Below are positions 7,912 to 16,158 of a stretch of 27,580 bases of DNA, in pieces; position 1 is the stretch's first letter, and every line of letters begins with the position of its first letter. The stretch is taken from assembly GCA_046046915.1 (NCBI GenBank), contig JBJOIT010000038.1:1-27580 (forward strand), in the 5' to 3' direction. This DNA is from JBEEJZ01 sp046046915. Its GTDB lineage: Bacteria > Pseudomonadota > Gammaproteobacteria > Burkholderiales > Burkholderiaceae_C. Under the pieces are notes generated by a model that saw nothing but the letters and a program-made list of their open reading frames with translations, was not told where the DNA came from and searched no databases. The position numbers and the translations under genes are program-made.

Positions 7912-9134
7912 TTCCTGCAGATGGCGCTGCCCGACTAGCGGCACCGGACTTGGCACGCCTGATCGCAGGCCAAGTGTGTGTGCATGCCAGCATGGCCGGT
8001 ATGCGGATGTCCAGTCCATTGTGGGCTCTTAAATTGGATTACAGCGCCTGGGCGGTTGGCTTTTTGCTCGCCCTGTTTGCCCTGGCTTCCGTCTTTTTGG
8101 CGCTTCCGGCAGGTCGTTATGCAGACCGGCATGGACTGCGCAAGCCGGTGTACATCAGTGTGGTCGCCACTTTTTTGGGCGCGGCACTGCCGGCGATCTG
8201 GCCCGTGTTTGCCGCGCTGTGTGTGGGGGCGGTACTGACGGGCGCTGGCACAGGCACGATGCTGATTTCCTTGCAACGTCACGTGGGCCGTTCCGCGGTG
8301 AATGCCAATGATCTCAAGCGTGTGTTCAGTTGGATCGCCATAGGTCCCGCCTTGTCTAATTTTCTGGGACCTCTTGCGGCTGGCTTGATGATTGATCACG
8401 CCAGTAAGCCTTGGGGAGGTCAGGCCAACGATGAACTTGGTTTCCGGTTCGCTTTTTTGCTGATGGCCTTGATTCCAGCCATTTCCTGGTGGCTACTCCG
8501 GCAAGTAGAAGAGCTACCTATCAGCCCACCGGCCGGCCCAGCAGCAAAGGGCAGTGCGTGGGACTTGCTGCGACGCCCGCGCATGCGACGCCTGATGCTG
8601 GTCAACTGGATCAACTCGTCGTGCTGGGATGTGCACGTGTTTGTGGTGCCCGTGATTGGGCATGACCATGGTTACAGTGCCTCGGTCATAGGCACCATAC
8701 TGGGTGCTTTTGCGTTTGCTGCGACATCCGTGCGCGTACTTCTGCCTTTGCTTGCCTCTCGGGTCCGTGAAGGCGTGGTGGTTGGCTTGGCGATGTTGGT
8801 GGCAGCAACGATGTTCGCCTTATATCCGGTGATGCCATCTGCATGGGCCATGGGGGCGTGCTCTGTGTTTCTGGGGCTTGCTTTGGGCTCGGTCCAGCCG
8901 ATGATCATGAGCAGCCTGCACCAGATCACCCCAGCATCGCGTCACGGCGAGGCTTTGGCGCTGCGGATGATGGCTATCAACGCATCCAGCGTCTTAATGC
9001 CCATCGTGTTTGGTGCAGCAGGTGCGGCGGTGGGAGTATCGATCGTGTTCTGGACTGTGGGTGCCACAGCCGCCCTGGGCTCTAGGTTGGCGTGGGATCT
9101 GGGGCAGTCCTCTGGCAATTTAGACGCGCGCTGA
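7908..9134 (+). CDS. MFS transporter
   Basis: This 408-residue inner-membrane protein has about twelve hydrophobic segments in two halves. The loop between segments 2 and 3 carries GRYADRHGLRKPVY, a good match to the major facilitator G-x-x-x-D-x-x-G-R-[KR] motif. A hydrophilic central loop (about 205-225, PISPPAGPAAKGSAWDLL) separates the halves. The GTG start at 7908 overlaps the rmuC stop (GTGA). Substrate cannot be told from sequence; an efflux role is possible. Calling it a generic MFS permease is safe. Confidence 0.88.
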   Translation: MIPADGAARLAAPDLARLIAGQVCVHASMAGMRMSSPLWALKLDYSAWAVGFLLALFALASVFLALPAGRYADRHGLRKPVYISVVATFLGAALPAIWPVFAALCVGAVLTGAGTGTMLISLQRHVGRSAVNANDLKRVFSWIAIGPALSNFLGPLAAGLMIDHASKPWGGQANDELGFRFAFLLMALIPAISWWLLRQVEELPISPPAGPAAKGSAWDLLRRPRMRRLMLVNWINSSCWDVHVFVVPVIGHDHGYSASVIGTILGAFAFAATSVRVLLPLLASRVREGVVVGLAMLVAATMFALYPVMPSAWAMGACSVFLGLALGSVQPMIMSSLHQITPASRHGEALALRMMAINASSVLMPIVFGAAGAAVGVSIVFWTVGATAALGSRLAWDLGQSSGNLDAR

Positions 9135-9173
9135 GGCAATCAACGTCTGCATCGCCACCACTGTGCCGGCGGT

Positions 9174-10040
9174 TTAGCTGGATTTGTAAAAGTCGCTAAT
9201 GATGTTCCAAGCGGAATCTGGATCGTCTACAAAGTGGAACAGCTGGAGATCCTCTTGCGAAATGGTGCCTTGATCGACCAGCAGATCAAAGTTAAGCAGG
9301 CGCTTCCAGAAATTCGAACCGAACAGCACGATGGGCACGGGTTTGGCCTTGCGCGTCTGCACCAGGGTGATCACTTCAAATAGTTCATCCAGCGTGCCAA
9401 AGCCCCCCGGAAATGCGACCAAGGCTTTGGCGCGCATCATGAAATGCATCTTACGCAGGGCAAAGTAATGAAACTTGAAACTCAGGCTCGGCGTGATGTA
9501 AGGATTTGCACTTTGTTCGTGGGGAAGCGCAATATTGAGGCCCACGTTGAGCGCGCCCATTTCATGTGCCCCACGATTGGCGGCCTCCATGATGCCAGGG
9601 CCACCACCGGTGCAGATGTAAAGCCTTTCCCGATCAGGCATCTTCGCGCTTTTCTCCGCGACCAGTCTGCCAAAGAGGCGTGCTTGCTCGTAAAAGTGAG
9701 CATTCGCAACCTGCCGCTTGGCTTCAGAAATGGCGGCAGGGTCTTGGTTGCGCTCCGCCTGGTTGAGCAGTGACTGGGCGTCTTCGGGTGACCTGAACCG
9801 CGCACTGCCGAACACAACGATGGTGTGGTTTATGCCCTGTTCCTGTTGATCCAGGTCTGGCTTGAGCATCTCAAGCTGAAACCGAATGCCACGCGTTTCA
9901 CGTCGCAACAAAAACTCTGGATCAGCAAACGCCAAACGGTAGGCATCCCCTTGCATGGGCAGGCCAGCGTTGGCATGGGCCTGTAGATCAGACCAGGCAT
10001 CGGCCAGCGTGTGTTCATCTAGAGTGCGTGGTGCATCCAT
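9174..10040 (-). CDS. LOG-family (TIGR00730-type) Rossmann-fold protein
   Basis: The 288-residue product has the motifs of the LOG / lysine decarboxylase-like family, whose studied members cleave nucleotide monophosphates, some releasing free cytokinin bases. Visible are the first strand VVFGSARF (75-82), TGGGPGIMEAANRGA (from about 144), and the signature PGGFGTLDE (201-209). An N-terminal extension of about 70 residues precedes the core, as in the longer bacterial type. I chose ATG 10040 because the longer open frame (to 10226) would overlap efp by about 100 bases and its extra residues are not domain-like. It is third in the minus-strand series earP, efp, LOG, but a strong hairpin lies between efp and this gene, so it may be expressed separately. 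Confidence 0.88.
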   Translation of the reverse strand: MDAPRTLDEHTLADAWSDLQAHANAGLPMQGDAYRLAFADPEFLLRRETRGIRFQLEMLKPDLDQQEQGINHTIVVFGSARFRSPEDAQSLLNQAERNQDPAAISEAKRQVANAHFYEQARLFGRLVAEKSAKMPDRERLYICTGGGPGIMEAANRGAHEMGALNVGLNIALPHEQSANPYITPSLSFKFHYFALRKMHFMMRAKALVAFPGGFGTLDELFEVITLVQTRKAKPVPIVLFGSNFWKRLLNFDLLVDQGTISQEDLQLFHFVDDPDSAWNIISDFYKSS

Positions 10041-10080
10041 GTCAACTACGTTGTGTTTGACCGAAGATTTGACCGATGTT

Positions 10081-10102
10081 GCAGGGCTCAAGCGAGCCCT
10101 GC
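10081..10102. terminator. Hairpin between efp and the LOG gene
   Basis: A perfect 9-bp stem, GCAGGGCTC (10081-10089) with GAGCCCTGC (10094-10102), has a 4-base loop. It lies 26 bases after the efp stop. In the efp direction it is not followed by a T run, so it may attenuate, mark an mRNA 3' end, or act with Rho; calling it a full terminator is tentative. Confidence 0.5.
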
Positions 10103-10128
10103 CTTTGCCCCTGCTTTGCGTTACCTGC

Positions 10129-10683
10129 TTAAACGCGCTTGCGGTATTCGCCGGTACGTGTGTCGATTTCGACCTTGTCGCCTTGCGCCACAAAGATAGG
10201 CACACCAATTTCAAAACCGGTCGCAATTTTGGCGGGCTTCAGAACCTTGCCTGAGGTGTCACCCTTGACTGCGGGTTCAGTCCAGGTGATTTCTCGTACC
10301 ACGCTGGTGGGCAGTTCGACAGAAATGGCCTTACCGTCGTAAAACACAACTTCAACCGTCATGCCGTCTTCAAGGTAGTTCAGGGCGTCGCCCATGTTCT
10401 CGGCCTCAACTTCATACTGGTTGTATTCAGTGTCCATGCACACATACATGGGGTCGGCGAAGTAAGAGTAGGTGCACTCTTTTTTATCCAGAATGATCTG
10501 GTCCATTTTGTCGTCGGCCTTGAACACGACTTCGGTGCCGAAGTTTGCAATCAGGCTCTTGAGCTTCATGCGCACGGTGGCGGAATTACGGCCGCCGCGG
10601 CTGTATTCGGTCTTGAGAACGACCATGGGGTCCTTCCCGTGCATGATGACGTTACCAGCGCGGATTTCTTGTGCGATTTTCAT
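10129..10683 (-). CDS. efp: Translation elongation factor P (Arg32 type)
   Basis: The 184-residue product is full-length EF-P, which relieves ribosomes stalled at consecutive prolines. The three beta-barrel domains are complete, from MKIAQEIRAGNVIM to the terminal RTGEYRKRV. The tip of domain I reads YSRGGRNSAT, with Arg at position 32, the residue that EarP rhamnosylates in this EF-P subfamily, rather than the Lys used by the EpmA/B pathway. The earP gene lies 139 bases upstream on the same strand. AGGA before the ATG serves as ribosome binding site. The 139-bp gap is enough for an efp promoter of its own. Assignment is certain. Confidence 0.98.
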   Translation of the reverse strand: MKIAQEIRAGNVIMHGKDPMVVLKTEYSRGGRNSATVRMKLKSLIANFGTEVVFKADDKMDQIILDKKECTYSYFADPMYVCMDTEYNQYEVEAENMGDALNYLEDGMTVEVVFYDGKAISVELPTSVVREITWTEPAVKGDTSGKVLKPAKIATGFEIGVPIFVAQGDKVEIDTRTGEYRKRV

Positions 10684-10822
10684 AGGAGTCCTGAAGCAGT
10701 TAGCTGTGATTGACTACGCCAAGTGGCCAATCATCTATAGGCCGCTGTCGGCGGCGAAAGCGTTATTTGTCCGTGATGGCTTGGGGCCAAATGCCCAGGC
10801 CGACTCAGCAAAGCCTTGAATT

Positions 10823-12076
10823 TTACTGTTTTTGTGAACGCATCGAAGCAGTGAACCTCTGGAGGGCGCTGACCAAATCCTCTTGTTCGCTCAGCCGCTG
10901 ACCCAAGGTAGTTGCCCAGGTCATCCAGTGCTCACCTGAGGCCTTGCTGACGATGTCAACCGCTTGCATGGGTTTTACTGGCTGGCTGACCTGTTCGTCA
11001 ATGCTGTTCCACCACAGGTGGTGGTCGATGAGGTCATCGTCTGCTTGTGTCGTCTGAAGGAATGCTATGAGCTTATCGGCATGGGCCATATCGGATTGCT
11101 CGTAAATTTGCCACACAAATGGCTTTCCCGCCCATATTGCCCTGACCAAAGAGTCTTCTCCGCGGACCAGGTTGAGATCGCAAGACCAAAGTAGACGGTC
11201 AAAATCGAGCTGGGTTAACTGGGGCAGGAATGTGAACGTGAGGGAGCCCAAGGTGAGGTTCCCTGTTTGAACCGGGCTGTCGAATATGAGATCCGTCAGG
11301 GGTGTCGCAGAAGAGATCGACGGCTGAGTTGGCGTCCAGTTCTTCAAGCACGTCAAAACCCATTGGGTGGCGCGCCCGGCAGTGACCAGCATTCGCGTCT
11401 TGTGCGGTGCACGACTGAGTTCATCAAGCCATTCCTTCAGCGCTGGAGGCTCGTAGCAAAACAGCGAAATCAGGGTTTCTTGTGACGCATGGATGCCCAT
11501 CCCAGCCAGCCAGGCATCACGGTCAAAAGCGTTTTGCCGATTGCCTAGCCCAGGCTCCCGGATCAGACCACCTGTTGAAGATGTAAAACCGGGATAGTAA
11601 AAGTGCTTGAGCCAGCCGCGCGCAGGCCCGTGCATCACTGGTGACGGAAGACCATGTGATCTTTCAACATAGTCTTCTGCACTCAGGTATTCCAGGTTGA
11701 TCCAGCATGGTGGCTTGAGGCCCGAACTTGAAGTATTCACTCTGCCTGCCCAGTGCTCCACAAACGCCTCAGGGATGTTGCATCCAAAGGCCTCAACCCA
11801 AATGTGGCCGATGTCCGATCCAGCAAGATCCTCTTGCTTGCTTGCGGCATCCCAAGGCAGGACTCGTACGTTGGCAACATCGCCCTCTATTGCGCCTGGG
11901 GCCATCCAGGAGAGTGCACCAGGATCGTCGACCCAGAGTCGAATCTGATGACCACGTCCGGCCAAATCTGCACAGAGGCGCCAGCACACCCCCAGGTCGC
12001 CGTAGTTGTCGATCACTTGGCAAAAGACGTCCCAGCGTTGTGGCCAGACGTCATTTGGTGTGGCTGGTAGATTCAT
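10823..12076 (-). CDS. earP: EF-P arginine 32 rhamnosyltransferase EarP
   Basis: This 417-residue inverting glycosyltransferase transfers rhamnose from dTDP-L-rhamnose to Arg32 of EF-P. The N-terminal motif WDVFCQVIDNYGDLG carries the two conserved Asp residues (about 23 and 27) of the family. The C-terminal Rossmann half has RGEDSLVRAIWAGKPFVWQ and YEQSDMAHADKL, which hold the conserved Glu and the sugar-nucleotide site. I used ATG 12076: the frame stays open to 12202, but that would run through the divergent uvrC start, and MNLPATPNDVWPQRWD is a normal EarP beginning. The target efp lies directly downstream. The 73-bp gap to uvrC must hold both divergent promoters. Confidence 0.95.
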   Translation of the reverse strand: MNLPATPNDVWPQRWDVFCQVIDNYGDLGVCWRLCADLAGRGHQIRLWVDDPGALSWMAPGAIEGDVANVRVLPWDAASKQEDLAGSDIGHIWVEAFGCNIPEAFVEHWAGRVNTSSSGLKPPCWINLEYLSAEDYVERSHGLPSPVMHGPARGWLKHFYYPGFTSSTGGLIREPGLGNRQNAFDRDAWLAGMGIHASQETLISLFCYEPPALKEWLDELSRAPHKTRMLVTAGRATQWVLTCLKNWTPTQPSISSATPLTDLIFDSPVQTGNLTLGSLTFTFLPQLTQLDFDRLLWSCDLNLVRGEDSLVRAIWAGKPFVWQIYEQSDMAHADKLIAFLQTTQADDDLIDHHLWWNSIDEQVSQPVKPMQAVDIVSKASGEHWMTWATTLGQRLSEQEDLVSALQRFTASMRSQKQ

Positions 12077-12149
12077 GGCCTGAATTGTCCGGCAAGCGGA
12101 ACCAGTGTTTGACCTAGTCTTTTGTCGCCAGGCGCCACAATAGCGCCCC

Positions 12150-14090
12150 ATGTCTGATGTGCATTCCGAACAGTTGTTGAGCGAGGTTGCCGCATTGCCC
12201 AATTTGCCTGGGGTTTACCGTTACTTCGACGCGGATGACCTGGTGCTGTACGTTGGCAAGGCCATCAATCTCAAGCGCAGGGTTTCAAGCTATTTTCAAA
12301 AGAACCACGGTGGCACTCGCATTGGCCACATGGTGAGCAAGATTGCCCGCATGGAGACCACCGTCGTCAGGTCTGAGGCTGAGGCTTTGCTGCTTGAGAA
12401 CAATCTGATCAAGGCCCTGAACCCCAAATACAACATCCTGTTCAGGGACGATAAAAGCTATCCCTATCTCAAGATGACAAGCCCGCATGCGCCGGCGGGT
12501 GCAAGTCCTGCTGTCCAGGCGGGCGCACCGTATCCAAGGGTGGCGTACTACCGTGGTGCGGTTGAAAAGCGACACAAGTATTTTGGTCCGTACCCCAGTG
12601 CCTGGGCCGTGAAAGAGGCCATCTTGCTGATGCAAAAGGTGTTTCGCCTTCGCACTTGTGAGGATTCGGTGTTTCACAACCGGTCGCGACCCTGCTTGCT
12701 TTATCAGATCAAACGTTGCTCGGGTCCTTGTGTCGGCCATATTTCGGAAGCGGATTACGCACTAGATGTTGCCAATGCAGAGCGTTTTCTGCGAGGGGAG
12801 GCGCAACAGGTCTTGGCCTGTCTGGAGGCCAGCATGATGGCTCATGCTGAGCGCTTGGAGTTTGAGCAGGCTGCCGAATTACGTAACCAGGTGGCCGCTT
12901 TATCTAACGTTCTGCATCAGCAATCGGTTGATAACCTGGATGACCGCGATGTGGACATCCTGGCCGTCAAGGTTCAGGGTGGTCGCGCCTGTGTCAATCT
13001 GGCCATGGTGCGAGGCGGCAGGCATCTGGGCGACCGGCCTTATTTCCCGTCACATGTGGAAGACGGCGCGGCGGTGTGGCGGACCGACGACGATTTGGTG
13101 GACCCAGGGGCATCGGTGGAAGCCCAGTTACTTGAAGCTTTTGTTGCACAGCATTACGTGGACTCACCCCCGCCGCCCGTGCTGGTTTGTAGCGAACCTT
13201 TGTCCAAGGGCTTGGTCGGTGCTTTGTCCCATCAGACGGGTGTTCGCGTGACGGCGCTGCATCAGCCTCGTGATCAACGCCGAGCGTGGTTGGACATGGC
13301 GCGTACCAACGCAGCACTCCAACTGGGTCGTTTGCTGGCAGAGGAGGGCTCGCAGCAAGCCAGGACGAGGGCTTTGGTGGATGCTCTCGATCTGGCAAAG
13401 GACGGCTTGGACGACTTACGCATTGAGTGTTTTGACATCTCTCACACGGCAGGCGAGGTCACCCAAGCCTCCTGCGTGGTATTTCACAAGCACAAAATGC
13501 AAAGTGCTGACTACCGGCGCTACAACATCGATGGCATAACCCCAGGTGATGACTACGCGGCGATGAGGCAGGTGCTGAACAGGCGCTACAGCAAGTTGGC
13601 TCAATTGCTGCGGGATACCCCGGACGCGGGCGCGTCAGTACGCTTGCCAGATCTGGTGCTCGTCGACGGCGGCAAGGGGCAAGTCAGCATGGCCCGGGAG
13701 GTCTTCACTACGCTTGGCTTACCACTCTCCCTGATTGTTGGCGTGGAAAAAGGGGAGGGTCGTAAGGTTGGTCTGGAGGAGCTAGTCTTTGCCGACGGTA
13801 GAGACAAGGTTTATCTTGGTAAAGACTCAGCGGCACTCATGCTGGTGGCCCAGATACGTGACGAGGCACACCGTTTTGCCATCACGGGCATGCGAGCTGC
13901 CAGGGCCAAAGTGCGTACGGGTGCAAGCAAGCTTGAAGACATTGTGGGAGTCGGGCCACGCAAAAGAGCCCGGCTTCTTCAGCGCTTCGGCGGGGTACGG
14001 GGCGTTGCGCAAGCCAGTGTGGAGGATTTGGCCTCTGTCGAAGGCATTTCTCACGACCTGGCGGAGGATATTTACCGTGCTTTACATTGA
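12150..14090 (+). CDS. uvrC: Excinuclease ABC subunit C
   Basis: The 646-residue nuclease makes both incisions in nucleotide excision repair with UvrA and UvrB. The N-terminal GIY-YIG domain reads LPGVYRYFD...LYVGKAINLKRRVSSYF with Glu in EAEALLLENNLIK. A Cys-rich patch (RTCEDSVFHNRSRPCLLYQIKRCSGPC) follows, then a UVR helix (RLEFEQAAELRNQV). The RNase H-like half has IECFDISH, PDLVLVDGGKGQ and IRDEAHRFA, giving the expected Asp/Asp/His residues. Two helix-hairpin-helix motifs close the protein (VGVGPRKRARLLQRFGG and VEGISHDLAEDIY). Somewhat longer than the E. coli protein, with a short Ala/Pro insert near residue 115. It is divergent from earP and followed by pgsA. Confidence 0.97.
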   Translation: MSDVHSEQLLSEVAALPNLPGVYRYFDADDLVLYVGKAINLKRRVSSYFQKNHGGTRIGHMVSKIARMETTVVRSEAEALLLENNLIKALNPKYNILFRDDKSYPYLKMTSPHAPAGASPAVQAGAPYPRVAYYRGAVEKRHKYFGPYPSAWAVKEAILLMQKVFRLRTCEDSVFHNRSRPCLLYQIKRCSGPCVGHISEADYALDVANAERFLRGEAQQVLACLEASMMAHAERLEFEQAAELRNQVAALSNVLHQQSVDNLDDRDVDILAVKVQGGRACVNLAMVRGGRHLGDRPYFPSHVEDGAAVWRTDDDLVDPGASVEAQLLEAFVAQHYVDSPPPPVLVCSEPLSKGLVGALSHQTGVRVTALHQPRDQRRAWLDMARTNAALQLGRLLAEEGSQQARTRALVDALDLAKDGLDDLRIECFDISHTAGEVTQASCVVFHKHKMQSADYRRYNIDGITPGDDYAAMRQVLNRRYSKLAQLLRDTPDAGASVRLPDLVLVDGGKGQVSMAREVFTTLGLPLSLIVGVEKGEGRKVGLEELVFADGRDKVYLGKDSAALMLVAQIRDEAHRFAITGMRAARAKVRTGASKLEDIVGVGPRKRARLLQRFGGVRGVAQASVEDLASVEGISHDLAEDIYRALH

Positions 14091-14091
14091 G

Positions 14092-14119
14092 TTGCACGGT
14101 CATGGTGCCGTGCCACAAT
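14092..14119 (+). promoter_or_regulatory. Candidate sigma-70 promoter for pgsA
   Basis: TTGCAC (14092-14097) and CACAAT (14114-14119) are separated by 16 bases. The predicted transcription start falls within a few bases of the pgsA ATG at 14126, which would give a nearly leaderless message. No Shine-Dalgarno sequence is visible before that ATG, which fits. The match to consensus is moderate. Confidence 0.35.
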
Positions 14120-14125
14120 ATCCGT

Positions 14126-14695
14126 ATGTTCTGGACCATCCCCACACTTATGACATGGGCGCGCATCGTCGCCATCCCCTTGATCGTCGGTGTGTTTTAT
14201 CTGCCCATCGAGCCGGCAAGCCGCAATCTGGTTGCTACGATCATGTTTGTGGTGTTTGCTGCAACCGATTGGCTGGATGGCTATCTGGCGCGTAAGCTCC
14301 ACCAGACCTCCTCTTTTGGGGCATTTCTGGACCCCGTTGCCGACAAATTTTTGGTTTGCGCTTGCGTACTGGTATTGGTTCATTTGCAGCGTGCAGATGT
14401 ATTTGTGGCGCTGATCATCATTGGGCGCGAGATAGCGATCTCTGCTCTGAGGGAATGGATGGCGCAAATCGGTGCCTCCAAGAGTGTTGCTGTGCACATG
14501 ATCGGCAAGCTGAAGACGGTTGGGCAGATGGTTGCCATTCCCTTTCTGCTTTTTGATGGCGTCCTTCTGGGATTCGTCGACACGCGTTTTTGGGGCGGCT
14601 TATTGATGTGGGTGGCCGCGGTGTTAACGATCTGGTCCATGGTCTATTACCTTCAGAAGGCCTTGCCTGAAATTCGCGCTCGGGTGAAGTCTTGA
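14126..14695 (+). CDS. pgsA: CDP-diacylglycerol-glycerol-3-phosphate 3-phosphatidyltransferase
   Basis: This 189-residue inner-membrane enzyme makes phosphatidylglycerol phosphate, the committed step to phosphatidylglycerol and cardiolipin. It has the CDP-alcohol phosphatidyltransferase signature: DG, AR, G, D, D at standard spacing in WLDGYLARKLHQTSSFGAFL followed by DPVADK. About five hydrophobic helices are visible. I chose ATG 14126 (MFWTIPTLMTWARI), the usual PgsA start, over an in-frame TTG at 14087 that overlaps uvrC. uvrC-pgsA adjacency is common in proteobacteria. The stop overlaps the start of the next gene. Confidence 0.95.
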   Translation: MFWTIPTLMTWARIVAIPLIVGVFYLPIEPASRNLVATIMFVVFAATDWLDGYLARKLHQTSSFGAFLDPVADKFLVCACVLVLVHLQRADVFVALIIIGREIAISALREWMAQIGASKSVAVHMIGKLKTVGQMVAIPFLLFDGVLLGFVDTRFWGGLLMWVAAVLTIWSMVYYLQKALPEIRARVKS

Positions 14696-15591
14696 GTGTC
14701 TCCAAAGGCAGTGTTTGGCTGCCTCTCATGCCCGCGGTGTTTGTGGCGATCTGGAGCACCGGTTTCGTCGTTGCTCGCTTTGCGATGCCACACGCACCCC
14801 CCATGAAGTTTTTGGCCCTTCGGTACCTGTTGTCGGTGCTCGTTTTCGGGCTATGGATTACATGGTCCAGGGCTCGATGGCCATCCTCGCGTCCTCAGTG
14901 GTTACACCTTGCCGTCGTTGGCGTACTTATGCAAGCGGGCTACCTTGGTGGTGTCTGGTCGGCGGTCAAAATGGGAATGGGGGCCGGGTTGGTCGCCTTG
15001 CTCGTGGGCTTGCAGCCTGTGCTGACGGCAGTGTGGTTGTCATCCCGCGGCGGAGACATCAGCGTCCGCCAATGGGTTGGCTTGCTAATGGGTTTTGTGG
15101 GCCTGGCCTTGGTCGTATGGCAAAAGTTGGGTCACGGCGAAATTGGCGCGCCCCATCTGTTGTTGGCGATATTGGCTTTAGCCAGTATCACGATCGGTAC
15201 GTTGTATCAAAAGCGCTTTTTGTCGCCATGCGACGTACGCACTGCAAGCTGGGTGCAGTTGTCCGCAGCCTTTGTGGTGACCCTTCCTTTATCCCTGCTG
15301 GAACAGGATGCGATGGACTGGCATCCACAACTGATAGGGGCCCTGGTATGGTCTGTGCTGATTCTGACGCTGGGTGGAAGCTCCTTGCTTTACTTGTTGA
15401 TTCAACGTGGCGCGGCGGCTGAAGTGACCAGCCTGATGTATTTGGTCCCGCCAACGACGGCCATGATGGCATGGCTGCTGTTTGCTGAACCCATCACTCC
15501 TGCCACAGTGGCTGGGACATTGATCACGGCAATGGCCGTTGCGCTGGTGGTGCGAGGCAATCACCGAGAGGTAAAAAAGGCTGCTGAGTAA
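14692..15591 (+). CDS. EamA/DMT-family permease
   Basis: The 299-residue protein has ten hydrophobic segments in two homologous EamA halves, as in drug/metabolite exporters. The first half begins MPAVFVAIWSTGFVVARFAM with the typical W-S-x-G-F/N motif; the second ends TPATVAGTLITAMAVALVV. The proposed TTG start at 14692 overlaps the pgsA stop (TTGA); the internal ATG at codon 13 is the alternative, and would cut into the first membrane helix. Expression probably follows pgsA. Substrate unknown. Confidence 0.85.
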   Translation: MSVSKGSVWLPLMPAVFVAIWSTGFVVARFAMPHAPPMKFLALRYLLSVLVFGLWITWSRARWPSSRPQWLHLAVVGVLMQAGYLGGVWSAVKMGMGAGLVALLVGLQPVLTAVWLSSRGGDISVRQWVGLLMGFVGLALVVWQKLGHGEIGAPHLLLAILALASITIGTLYQKRFLSPCDVRTASWVQLSAAFVVTLPLSLLEQDAMDWHPQLIGALVWSVLILTLGGSSLLYLLIQRGAAAEVTSLMYLVPPTTAMMAWLLFAEPITPATVAGTLITAMAVALVVRGNHREVKKAAE

Positions 15592-15725
15592 TCGCGGGAT
15601 CGCCAGAAATTGCGCTTAGAATTCGCGCTCCTCGGATTGAGGGCTTGTGCCAAAACAGTGATGTGAACGAGCCGGCGAGCGGTGGAATGGGTCAATCTGA
15701 CCCCCAGAGAATTGAAGGATACGTT

Positions 15726-16001
15726 GTGAACAAAACAGAACTGATCGAGCATATTGCCCAAGAAGCGGAATTGACGAAGGCTGCAGCAACGCGTGCCTTG
15801 GATGCCTTGATCAGTGGTGTTTCCAAGTCATTGAAGGCAGGTGACACCGTGTCTGTTTTGGGCTTTGGTACGTTTGACGTTTCTGAACGAGCAGAGCGCG
15901 TAGGTCGCAATCCGCGCACTGGTGAGTCGATTAAAATAGTCGGCTCGAAGGTGCCAAAATTTCGTCCGGGCAAGGCATTGAAAGATACCTTGAACGGATA
16001 A
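15726..16001 (+). CDS. HU-family DNA-binding protein
   Basis: The 91-residue product is a complete HU/IHF-fold protein: N-terminal dimerisation helices (MNKTELIEHIAQEAELTKA), the turn GDTVSVLGFGTF, the DNA-binding arm with GRNPRTGESIKI, and the closing VPKFRPGKALKDTL. The arm retains the Asn-Pro pair that intercalates into DNA. Length and the N terminus suit HU rather than IHF. The start is GTG 15726, supported by GAAGGA seven bases upstream; the longer frame from 15645 has no domain-like residues. A tRNA-Val gene starts only 13 bases after the stop, so both are probably on one transcript. Relatives are named hupB, but I leave the symbol open. Confidence 0.95.
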   Translation: MNKTELIEHIAQEAELTKAAATRALDALISGVSKSLKAGDTVSVLGFGTFDVSERAERVGRNPRTGESIKIVGSKVPKFRPGKALKDTLNG

Positions 16002-16014
16002 TGTGTTGCAGGTG

Positions 16015-16090
16015 GGGTGATTAGCTCAGTTGGTAGAGCGGCGCCCTTACAAGGCGTAGGTCGGCGGTTCGAGCCCGTCATCACCCACCA
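16015..16090 (+). tRNA. tRNA-Val (anticodon TAC)
   Basis: A full cloverleaf folds: acceptor GGGTGAT/ATCACCC, D arm GCTC/GAGC, anticodon stem GCGCC/GGCGT with loop CTTACAA (TAC at 16048-16050), and T arm GGCGG-TTCGAGC-CCGTC. CCA is encoded at 16088-16090. It lies between the HU gene and ppiD and is followed by a terminator. Confidence 0.97.
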
Positions 16091-16101
16091 CCCACCCCAG
16101 C

Positions 16102-16136
16102 AAAAGGCGAACTCTTAGGTTCGCCTTTTTTGTTTT
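16102..16136 (+). terminator. Rho-independent terminator after tRNA-Val
   Basis: AAAAGGCGAAC (16102-16112) pairs with GTTCGCCTTTT (16119-16129) around a 6-base loop and continues into a T-rich tract. It should end the HU/tRNA-Val transcript. It finishes only about 22 bases before the ppiD start codon. Confidence 0.88.
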
Positions 16137-16158
16137 TTCATGGATGGAGAGTTTTCGA

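Noticed and set aside
10041..10226. Longer LOG protein starting at 10226
   Set aside because: It would overlap the end of efp by about 100 bases, and the additional residues look like out-of-frame translation.
12077..12202. Longer earP with a start at 12202
   Set aside because: It would overlap the divergent uvrC start, and the added residues are unlike the family; ATG 12076 gives the normal N terminus.
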